Source: Skeletonema tropicum (taxonomy: Eukaryota > Bacillariophyta > Thalassiosirophyceae > Thalassiosirales > Thalassiosiraceae). Taken from it: a stretch of 64,000 bases of DNA. Shown here piece after piece: positions 46,101 through 55,600 of the stretch (position 1 is its first letter; each line of letters begins with the position of its first letter). The stretch lies in assembly GCA_037178625.1 (NCBI GenBank), contig CM074138.1, positions 434,001 to 498,000 on the forward strand, given 5' to 3'. Made by a program: the position numbers and the translations under genes. The notes beneath the pieces were generated by a model. That model saw nothing but the letters and a program-made list of their open reading frames with translations. It was not told where the DNA came from and searched no databases.

Positions 46101-48579
46101 TTGAACGCACTTGCTCAGCACGCTCTTTCTCAAGCTGCTGCTGAACTTCTTTGACGGCCTGCTCTTTCTCTTCTTTGAGTCGACGAACTTCCTCCTCGTG
46201 ATCAGCGTTAATTTTTGAAGAAAGCTGGCTTTGGAGTTGTTGAAGCTGATCCTCCAAATCATTTTCTCGCTCTCTTGATTCGTCTTCGGCAGTTGCCAAG
46301 GCACTGGTGAGCTCTTGAACTCGCTCTTCAAGAAGACGGACTTCCTTATCCACATCTTTTGAACGTACTTGCTCCACAGGCGGCAAGATATCCTCTTTGG
46401 TATTCTCAAACACAATAGCATCTGCGTCTGATTCCGGCACAGTGCTGTTTTTTGAGGAAAGCTGGCTGCGAAGTTGTTGCAACTGATCCTCTAAATCATT
46501 TTCTCGCACTCTGGCTTCGTCCTCAGCACTCGCCAAGGCACTGGTGAGCTCTTGAACTCGCTCTTCAAGAAGGCTAACTTCTTCCTTATCCACATCTTTT
46601 GAACGCAATTGCTCCACAGGCGGCAAGATATCCTCTTTGGTATTCTCAAACACAATAGCATCTGCGTCTGATTCCGGCACAGTGCTGTTTTTTGAGGAAA
46701 GCTGGCTGCGAAGTTGTTGCAACTGATCCTCTAAATCATCTTCTCGCACTCTGGCTTCGTCCTCAGCACTCGCCAAGGCACTGGTGAGCTCTCGAACTCG
46801 CTCTTCAAGAAGACTAACTTCTTCCTTATCCACATCTTTTGAACGCAATTGCTCCACAGGCGGCAAGATATCCTCTTTGACACTCTCAGACTCAGTTGTA
46901 TCTGCGTCTGATTCTGGTACCACCTCCTCATCAGAGAAATACTTTTCACCAAGTTCCAGGCAAACTCCATTCAACTCTTTGAGCACACTCTGTTTTAGCC
47001 GCAACGACCGCTCAAACTCTTGCTCGCTGTTATTGCCACCAACAAGTGCCCTGCTGATTTGATTGATGGGTGATTGTTTGGTAGTCTTCACAGCGCTACC
47101 TTGATTTTCGTCGCCTGGTGTGAGGTTGCTCTTCTCGACTTGTTTCGGAGAAGCCTTGGGCGTTGCTGACAAAACCTGCTTAACAGCATCACTACGTTCG
47201 GACATGACCTTCTTTACATTGGAAGGCGAAAACAGGCCAATCGATGACGACTTGGAACCAGTGTCACTCTTTGGAGTCTGCACCTCATTTTCAGTGATAC
47301 TCTCCAACTTATTGTCCCCAATCACAACATTATTCCAACGATCATTACCCCTCCCACCACTCTTCCCAACTTCGACCTTGGTCGGTGTCTCAACCCACGA
47401 ATGCAAATCCCGCTCCATCTCACCAGTACTCAAGGCAGTCGCTACCCGTCTTCCACTACGCAAGTTCCGCATAGTCTTTCGTTGGAATTGACTCTTCCAT
47501 ACTTTTTCAATGGAGCGGAATACAATTGTTTTGTGACTCCCGTCTAGTGTATGTAGAAGGTCGGTAATTACATCAAACTTTCGGGAGAGGACATTGGTCC
47601 CATTGATTGAAACGATGAGATCATTGACTTGGATTATTGTTGCTGCTGCTGCTTCTTCGGTATTGGTGGCATTATTACCGTCAATTCCTTCCATTCGAAT
47701 GCAGGATAAATTCGTATCAAAGTCTGGTAGAATCTGTTTCACACAGCATCCCATTGGTTTACCAAGAGTATACACTACCGGATCAAACTTCAAATGCAAT
47801 GGTCCGGGAGGGAACTCAATCACGTATTCTGATGGGGCAATTGATTCAGGAACATCCGTGGATGTGGCATTGACGGCAAGAGCTGTACCAGTTGTCGAGT
47901 TGGATTGGACAGATAATGTGCTTGGTGATGTAGATGCTGCAGATAATGGAGTATTGGAGGATAACAGTTGTGATGCCGGCGGTGTCATTGGTGGATAAGG
48001 TTCCTCCGCAATAGCAGCGCTCTCCGTAGGCGTACCAGGCCTTGGAGAAGAGGCTGCAATCTTGGCATATGTCAATTTCTGTGTCTGAGATGAATCGAAT
48101 TGTCGTTTTACAACACCCGGTGTGGCCACAGTACTGGGTACAAGTGGTGAATTGAAATCTTGGAATAAATTTACTCTGCCTGGTGTTGTGGGTTGTTTCT
48201 TGGAACTTCGTTGCGAGGTATTTTTCCTCCTCTGTGTAGTTGTAATTGTAGCTTCTGGGATGCTCCATTTTACGGATGGTGTCCCCTCACGAATCACTTT
48301 AGTCGGTGTTTTTGTATTGTAAGGTGTAGACAACAGACTATTCCCAGCTCTTAAATGATCATTATTGTTGCTGCTGTTATTTCTATTGCTGCGCTTACGC
48401 CGACTACTTTGCTGCACTTCACTGATGGCCGTCGTCGATGATGTGGATTGTTTTTTATCGCTCCATTGCAATTGCTTCTTTGCAGATTTCGATTGTGTCT
48501 GTTGCCGTTGACGAGGAAAAGGACTATTTGTTGGTAGAGCATTTCCAAATGCTCGCTTTTTGGGCGTTGGCTGTGACAT
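37138..48579 (-). CDS. Giant PDZ plus coiled-coil protein, about 3,785 residues
   Basis: Two exons, 48579-38503 and 38418-37138, joined by an 84-bp GTACGT-AG intron in phase 0. Residues 1-245 are basic and Ser/Thr-rich, with a KKRAFGN start and several TP sites. A PDZ-like fold follows at about 250-375 (FPPGPLHLKFD, then IIQVNDLIVSINGTNV). After a linker, about residue 530 onward is almost unbroken heptad-type coiled coil with Leu/Glu/Lys/Gln, including near-identical tandem modules at about 545-1000. Short breaks near the C-terminus include SGVRSQES. There is no motor, membrane or kinase domain. Such rods are typical of centrosomal, Golgi-tether or cell-cortex scaffolds, but which applies here cannot be read from the sequence. 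An uninterrupted frame of over 10 kb argues that the gene is functional. Confidence 0.88.
45600..46880 (-). repeat. Tandem coding repeats in the coiled-coil gene (258-bp and 240-bp periods)
   Basis: Three copies with a 258-bp period (landmark GCTGCTGAAC at 45621, 45879 and 46137) and at least two nearly identical copies with a 240-bp period (landmark AGTGCTGTTTTTTGAGG at 46441 and 46681). Both periods are multiples of three (86 and 80 residues), so copy number can change without breaking the frame. The very low divergence points to recent expansion or gene conversion. Confidence 0.85.
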
Positions 48580-49360
48580 GGTATTGTATTGTATAAAGAG
48601 TGTTCAAGAAGTTGATGACGATAAAAATATGAGCGATGACTGCAACTAATAGATAACATATCATATTATCGACAAAGACTGCTCAATTTAGACAGCTCCA
48701 CTTACCGTCGCACGTATCCGTTGAGTTTCCATATTTAATTGCAATTAGAGTACAAGAGGTGTGTCCAGGTGTTCTTCCCTCGTCAATATTATGATGTCAC
48801 AGCCAAAGTTGAAGCTTGACAACTAAACGTTTTCGATGGTATGAAAAAAATTGATGAATTGAATTGAAGTTTTACGAGTTTTCAAAACAGTAAAGACGTA
48901 TTTCGATAATAAATGCAGCGGTCGCAGTACTAATTGAATGTGATGGGCTGCTGGTAGTATGGCAAGGGTAAATGGTAGCATTAGGCGGTGGTAGCGTTGC
49001 TCGCCTACTTATGGGAGACTTATGGGCATGGTTCGTGTTGATAGGAATAACGGCACTTTGAATTTTGATTGCAAGAAATGTAGGTGTCTTATTTTTAAGA
49101 TGTGCATCCAAAAAGTGAAGTTCAAAAGATAAGTGAGAGGGACGAAGCAATTTCTTCGATTTCTCGAGTCAATTGAGGACAGAGCCCATCCTCGGCTGTC
49201 CTTTCTCACGATATAATACTACTTTATATTAGAGTGTTCAGGAATCAGATGAGTACAGGTATGAATTTCTTTGCAATACATAAGCAGCAGCGGCACTCAT
49301 TAGATGAAGCTTGACGCCGCAATATTGTAGGTTTAGATGCTTTAATTGGCCATCACAACT

Positions 49361-49496
49361 GGAGTGCGATCTGAGAAACAGATGTGGAGGCAGTATATGA
49401 GGTATCAATACTGACGACACAGCACACATGTTGGTTAGTCATAATTTCGCCCCTAGAGGGCTAATCAGACGTCCTTTAAAATTTCTGTTATATTAT
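49361..49496 (+). repeat. Short dispersed repeat, copy B
   Basis: It begins GGAGTGCGATCTG and ends in a 37-bp tail (49460-49496) that differs from the tail at 58934-58970 by one base and resembles 20621-20657 more loosely. The interior is longer than copy A. No flanking direct repeat was found here. Confidence 0.55.
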
Positions 49497-49877
49497 CAAA
49501 GGTGAATCCTTGTGTCTTACGAACAGCATACTTAAATAAAGCAAGGTTGATCCTTGCAACGTGGATTCATTTGTGACATCATATCAATGAACGGTAATCG
49601 GACGACACATCATTGGCGCAGCAAATTTGTCAGAATTCACAATCTCAATCTCGAGAGACGAAGACTAACGACTCACACCAGCTTCATTCATCCACAAAGA
49701 AGTCAGTCAGCTGCATCCATCCATCATTGTGCCCTGTTATATTTTTGTCAGTTGTTAGTTTCTTCCATCTTCCACAAAAGCAGAGGGAACGATGAATGCA
49801 CTTCGAGCATTGGAGGCCCTGCACTAGTCCCTCGGGCAAGCCATGGAACGATGTGAAAATAACTCTCTCATACGCAG

Positions 49878-49904
49878 TAGCGGTAGCGGTAGCGGTAGCG
49901 GTAA
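49878..49904 (+). repeat. TAGCGG hexamer microsatellite
   Basis: Four successive TAGCGG units with a final imperfect unit. Confidence 0.9.
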
Positions 49905-50291
49905 CGAAGAACGGCTCTACATAACTGCAGGGGATAATTATTGTGCCATTTTGATCAGGCCCGAGATACAAACTATCTCCTTCTACAAAGAAGCTGCAGA
50001 AATGAAAATGATACATTCAAAGCTGTCGAAATCATCTTCGCAGGTCACTCACTGAACTATAGAAGTAGCACTTGGAGATGATTGCCATGAATGAACACAT
50101 AATGACTGCGTTAAAACTTTTACGAATGGGGGTGTCGATCTGATCACGTCTCATGTAATAGCAGCTAAAAGAATGTGCTTTTGGCTTTCATTTGCTCATG
50201 ATAAGTAAGACCAAGACTTCTTTTCTCGTACCAACTTCAACTTAAACATCACTCGGTACTCGAAATGTCTACCAAAATCGCTCACAAAAAA

Positions 50292-50415
50292 TCAATCATG
50301 CCGACCATCGCAACGTTAATTCAATCATGCCGACCAAAAGCACCGGAGAGCCATTCATTCAATCATACCGACAGACAACATCGTGAGGATCTCTGACAGC
50401 CATTCATTCAATCAT
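50292..50415 (+). repeat. Short direct repeats containing TCAATCAT
   Basis: TCAATCATGCCGACCA occurs at 50292-50307 and 50321-50336, with variants near 50359 and 50408. A longer 18-bp unit, AGCCATTCATTCAATCAT, occurs at 50349-50366 and 50398-50415. Spacing is irregular, so this is a degenerate cluster and not an ordered array. Confidence 0.65.
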
Positions 50416-50717
50416 GGATGGCAAATTGCTGTTGCAAGCCTCATGCCGCTGCTTGCTGTGCTCATAATTTTTCATCGAGCAAACTGTCAACATCATTCGC
50501 TACCAAACCACCATGTCGGCCAATTCTCCGCCCTCCGCTGGCCGGCCGCTTGCTATACCGCCTCCCAACAGCGCTCACCCGCAAGCATCGCCACTGCTTT
50601 GAAGCAGGCTCCGCCGCGAACGACTGCAACCGACGATCGATGATTACAGGTGAGTGTGAGTTACAACCGATTCATGATCCCCTGTCCGGATTTAATGGCT
50701 GATCGAGCAACAACTTC

Positions 50718-50910
50718 AGCGCCGTGGAAGCCGGCGCTATACAAATTGGCCCAGCACCGTGGAAGCCGGTGCTATACAAATTGGCCCAGCACCGTGGAAG
50801 CCGGTGCTATACAAATTGGCCCAGGGCTCAGTCCCAGCACCGAGGCAATGCCGGTGCTATACAAATAAGGCCCATCGCCGAGGTTAGCCGGCGATTAATA
50901 AATTGGCCCA
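50718..50910 (+). repeat. Tandem array of five stem-loops with compensatory stem changes
   Basis: Three 35-bp units start at 50718, 50753 and 50788, and two variant units at 50836 and 50874. Each is a perfect 7-bp stem: AGCGCCG/CGGCGCT in unit 1, AGCACCG/CGGTGCT in units 2-4, ATCGCCG/CGGCGAT in unit 5. Loops have 7 to 9 bases (TGGAAGC in units 1-3). Each is followed by a spacer like TATACAAATTGGCCC. Base changes on one arm are matched on the other. The 35-bp period is not a multiple of three, so the array is not a protein repeat. Further hairpins follow at 50920-50935 (TTCG loop) and 50936-50954. Confidence 0.75.
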
Positions 50911-50919
50911 GCTTTTCTT

Positions 50920-50954
50920 TGCGCCTTCGGGTGCACTCGGTTTGGGGTTCCGAG
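50920..50954 (+). other. Two adjacent hairpins, the first with a TTCG loop
   Basis: TGCGCC (50920-50925) pairs with GGTGCA (50930-50935), with one G-T pair and a TTCG tetraloop. Directly after it, CTCGG (50936-50940) pairs with CCGAG (50950-50954) around a nine-base loop. They continue the structured block started by the tandem hairpin array. Confidence 0.5.
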
Positions 50955-52049
50955 AGAGATAGTAACGGTCGGTTTCCAAGGTTGGTCACGGCGGCCTTCG
51001 GAGGTGCTGAGAGGCTTAAACAGAGTGTCCGTCCTCCTCAGGGAAAGATTGGCACAGTTCCTTTAGGGTTTGCTAGACCATAAATCCGTCGCTAAACTAC
51101 CGTTCAATCTCGTTGAAAAGCATCTCCACCAACATTTTTAAATCTTTGTTGTGTTTGTCTGATGTCTCTTTGTATTTTGTATCTCTAATGAATCTTTGTT
51201 TTGCTTCCTATCTCTAAAAACAGTGCTTGGTAATTCATATAGAGGCACTCTCTTTGCATGGCGTATCGCAAGCTGCACAGCTACCGTCCAGAGACGACTC
51301 TTGACGAAAGGCCTTACAGCAGGGCAGGAACAAGACGGCAAGTTTAGTTTGATCAATCGAGCAGGGCCTGCTCTCAAGTTGTTGCGTCCATCGCCGTCGC
51401 GTGTCTTATGGCACATTATTTGCTGCCTCTCTCTAGAGATAGAGAGACGGGATGATTGGAAATTGACGTGTTTCTGTCTCCGTAGCTCTTAGAATGAAAG
51501 TTAGATAATGTGTCTCATGTTTTGTCATAAATAAATAATAAGTCCAATTCCACTGCTAGCTTAATCTTATGCTCGACCCTCTTGTGATCCACTCAACAAG
51601 TGTGTCCGTCACGCTCGGTTCCAATACACATCACTCGATCATATCGTCCTCGTCTCTACTTGTTGCTTTCATTGTCCTTCCGCATAAGGTATGCATAGCA
51701 AAGAGTATCGAGAGGCAAGAGTGCAGAGCAGCAGTAAGTGCGATAGTATTGAAACTTCCCTCCGACAAAAATGACACACATGACTTCGCCAATGCTCTTC
51801 TCGACTGCACACAACAGTGATTATTTGTACCACCAAACGACGATAGACGGAACAAAGAACAAATAATATGATCTCATCATATCATATCACTTAGGAAATT
51901 AGGTAAATGTTGCATTATCGCTACCTAGACATCATTGAACCAACAATTGTAGTCTTCATACGCCGAGGGCAGAACCAAACAGCGTCGCAGTCGGAACCAC
52001 GGGAGAGGGTTGTCTCTCCTACCACAGCTCGTTATAGAGCCCGGGATAT

Positions 52050-52083
52050 ATTGACGTGGATGTCAATAAGCCTGTATACAGGC
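52050..52083. repeat. Two short palindromes
   Basis: ATTGAC (52050-52055) pairs with GTCAAT (52062-52067), and GCCTGTATACAGGC (52070-52083) is a perfect 14-bp palindrome. They lead the inverted-repeat cluster that ends with the long foldback. Confidence 0.75.
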
Positions 52084-52222
52084 GAGATATACAAATAACA
52101 TTATTTGCACGAGAGTATAAGCATATACCCATCTCTATCCGCGGTTGTTTTGACCGCGTCGAAGTGCTGCCTGAGCCCGCTGGCGACGTATCAAGAAGGC
52201 TTCACGTGCCGCTTTTACTGAA

Positions 52223-52319
52223 AGACTTTTAGAATAACTTTTACACCGCCTTTCCGTCGCAACCGCGAAAAAACAAGTGATGCGACGGACAGGCGGTGTA
52301 AAAGTTATTCTAACAGTCT
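52223..52319. repeat. Long foldback: 39-bp arms, two mismatches, 19-base loop
   Basis: The arm at 52223-52261 is the reverse complement of 52281-52319 except at two positions. A transcript would fold into a hairpin of about 97 nt. It lies about 340 bp beyond the 3' end of the Ala-rich repeat gene, and a small CGCGGT/ACCGCG hairpin sits about 70 bp to its left. Candidates are a small-RNA precursor, a tiny foldback element or a recently inverted duplication; the sequence does not decide between them. Confidence 0.8.
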
Positions 52320-52661
52320 TCAATGCTCACTATTATCTGGTTTCATCATCAGTGTAGACGAACGCAAACTATGCGTCTCATTCTCTAGAAGGAGGTGTAT
52401 ACTTTAACTCTAGGTTGTACAGGTTGTACTTACATTTTAATCTAAATCTATTTCGTCTTTCTATGATGCATTTTCATAGATTATCGAGATGCTTTTTCAT
52501 TGGGTAATCTCTTCATGATGTACCAGTACGAAGTCGCTTGAGCACTGCCCGCAGACTTGTTAGTCCATTCGTTGGGAAAGACGTGTAATGCCTGAAGGCC
52601 AAGTTACACACACACGAAGTCGCTTGACCTGGGGCAGACAATTGAGTGAATACAGGACACC

Positions 52662-55600
52662 TTACTGCATGGTGAAGCCCGTTTGCATGGCAGTAGTAAC
52701 CATGTCAAGTGTACCGTCAAAGTGTGTTCCTTCAACCCCATTGAGCGATCCGAGTAATGCGACTAACTCATTCCCAACCTGATATGAGTAGTCTCCAATA
52801 CTGCTTGCCAAGTCGCCAATTCTTTCATGAGTAACATCATCTGCCTGCGCAAGCAATTGAGAAGTGGCCTCATTCACTGTACTTGTTGCTTGCAGTGCCC
52901 AGTTCCCTGCATCTTTACCACTGAGAAGGTATACGACAGCATTCATCACTTTCATTATCATATCTGTAGTGGCAACTATTAAAATCATCAAGTTGTGAAC
53001 AATATCTTTCAATGTAAGATTTCCTACATCATTGATCACGTTCGCGACGGTATAGCTTGCATTATCTAACATGGAGTTGACAGATGATCGAACACCTTCC
53101 AATACTGACGCAGAGCTCGATCCAGGTGCAGCTAGATCAATGTTGGCATCAACCACTGTAAGGAGAATACCTGCCATGAATTTGACTGCGCCCATGATGC
53201 TATTGCCAATATCTGCGAGGGACGCATCACTGGCGTGTTGAATCGCCGATGATACGGCAGCGGGTGGATGGAATGATTGGAATGTCTCACCAGCATTTTG
53301 TAATACATTATCAAACGGCATGTGATCAACAGGTACGTTGGCAGGTAAGTTGGCCTTGCCTTGAATATCTCCAAATGAATGAGAGACGGTACCAAACAAG
53401 TTCGCCTTTGAGGATGAAAGAAGTTCTTTGATTGATGCATCGATGCTTGACGTAGTGAGGGAATCCAATGCGTCAGTAGGAATTGATGATATCGATGCTT
53501 CAACTTCTCCATTGCTAATGGGAGGAATGGAATAGTCAGAAGAAAGCACACTATCAGCAAGGCCATCCATACCCGTAACAGCAGCATCTGCCACAGGATG
53601 AAATCCGTCACCTTGAGTTGGAAACCACTGACTAGTCACAGACGCTGGGTAATAATCACCACCTGTGCCTCTCATTCGATCTTCCGGTGGAGGTAGCGAA
53701 GCAGCCAAGTCTCTTAGAGGGTTAGCATTTCCATTTCCCTGCGGTTGCCATGATGAATAACTGTCTGTTAAAGAGCTGCCCCCGTTGCTGCCCCCATCGA
53801 AACTAAAACCACCGCTGCTGGGGCCACTTTGATCAACAGTAGTGGCGTACTCTGTGGGGGTATAACGGTCTGTTGGTGCCGTGAACCATCGTTGCTGGTG
53901 TGCAGATTCAGCAAACAAATCGGCACTATCATAAGATGATCGTGCAGGAGCGTTGAAGACATTTTGATCAATGGTATTAACGTCATTCAACGATGGCGCC
54001 ACATTAGCCGTATCAGCACCAGAAACATCTGACAATTGCGTAGGTGCCGCAGGAGCAGACGCTGTAGCATCCGCAAGCAAGTCAGTGTTACCGCTCTCTA
54101 AAGTAGTTGCAGTAGAGCTTCCGACGTCTTGATTCACGGTAGCTCCAATCATCGATGGGACTTTAGTGGTTTCTGAATATTGCGCAGGATCTGCAGGGGC
54201 AGACGTCTTAGCAGCCGCTAGCAAATCTTCAAAAGTAGGTGGAGAAGAACTTCCAAAGCCTTCGTTCATTGTAGCTCCGTTCATCGAAGGGACTGTAGTG
54301 GTCTCTGAATATTGTGCTGCATCTACAGGAGAAGCCGTCTTAGCATCCGCGAGCAAATCTTCAAAAGTAGGTGCATTTCCGACGTCTTGGTTCATTGTAG
54401 CTCCGTTCATCGATGAGACGGGAGTGGTTTCTGAATATTGCGCAGCATCTACGGGAGCAGATGTCGTAGCATCCGCGAGCAAACCTGTATCACCACTTTC
54501 ATAAGATGATACAGGAACATTGCCGACTTCTTCGACACTATCAACAGCTGAGTGAGCATGTTCTACGGGTGTAGGGGTAGCCTCCGCCAACAAATCTGTA
54601 TTGCCACTTTCATAAGATGTTACAGGAGTATTGCCGATGACTTCTTCCACCTTCACATCGTTCACGGATGGTACAACCGAAGTAGAATCAATGGAAGACG
54701 CAGCTTCGACATATTGCGTAGCATCTACAGGAGCAGCAACATCAACTGCTGTGGCTTCATTCAAAGATGGTGCTGCAGTTATCGTATCAGCACCAGCGGA
54801 GACATCCGAGTATTGCGCAGGTTCGACAGCAGCTGCTGATGCTGCTGCCGTGCTATCAGATACCAAATCCAAGTTACTAATTGCACCATCAAAAGATGCT
54901 ACAGGAGCATTACTGTCGGCAAATTCTTGCACTGGATGAACATTGCCAACAACTTCTTCGACACTATCAACAGCTGAGTGAGCATGTTCTACGGGTGTAG
55001 GGGTAGCCTCCGCCAACAAATCAGAACTTCCGCTCTCATACGATGTTACAGGAGCATTGTTGACGATTTCCTCCACCTTCACATCGTTCACAGATGGTAC
55101 AACCGGAGTAGAATCGATGGGAGACGCAGCTTCAACGTATTGTGTAGCATCTACAGGAGTAGCAACTTCCACTGTGGCCTCATTCGATGATGGTGCAGTT
55201 ATCGTACCAACACCAGCGGCGACATCCGAATATTGCACAGGTTCGACAGCAGCTGATGATGCTGCTGCCGTGCTATCAGATGCCAAATCCAAGTTACTAA
55301 TTGCACCATCAAAAGATGATTCAGGAGCATTATTTGTAGCGACTTCTTCCACTGCACCTACATCCAATGAAGGAGTCGAAGCAGTAGCAGCTTGGGAATA
55401 TTGCGTAGTTTCTACAGGTTCAGCAGCAGTTGTTGCCGTGGCTTCTGGCAATACATTTGTGCTTCCACTTTCGAAAGATGACGCAGTATTAGTAGTAGTA
55501 GAAGCACTTTCATCTATTGCCGGCACATCATCCAATGATGGCGCAACAGCAGTTGCAGTCGTAGATTCGGCAGTAGCAGCTTCCAGAGGAGTTGTCGGTG

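Larger units (their letters stand above)
48580..52661. other. Gene-poor region with structured repeats
   Basis: Four kilobases without a convincing protein gene. It contains a dispersed-repeat copy (49361-49496), a hexamer satellite (49878-49904), short direct repeats (50292-50415), a GC-rich tandem hairpin array with following hairpins (50718-50954), and a cluster of palindromes and a long foldback (52050-52319). Small ORFs at 49554-49856, 50383-50702, 51196-51492 and 51569-51820 show no recognisable product. Confidence 0.55.

Noticed and set aside
50718..50910. CRISPR array
   Set aside because: There are no unique spacers between repeats, no cas genes, and the context is a eukaryotic nuclear genome.
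50650..51083. ORFs crossing the hairpin array
   Set aside because: The 35-bp unit changes frame at each copy, so the apparent repeats appear in all frames; this is a by-product of the DNA repeat.
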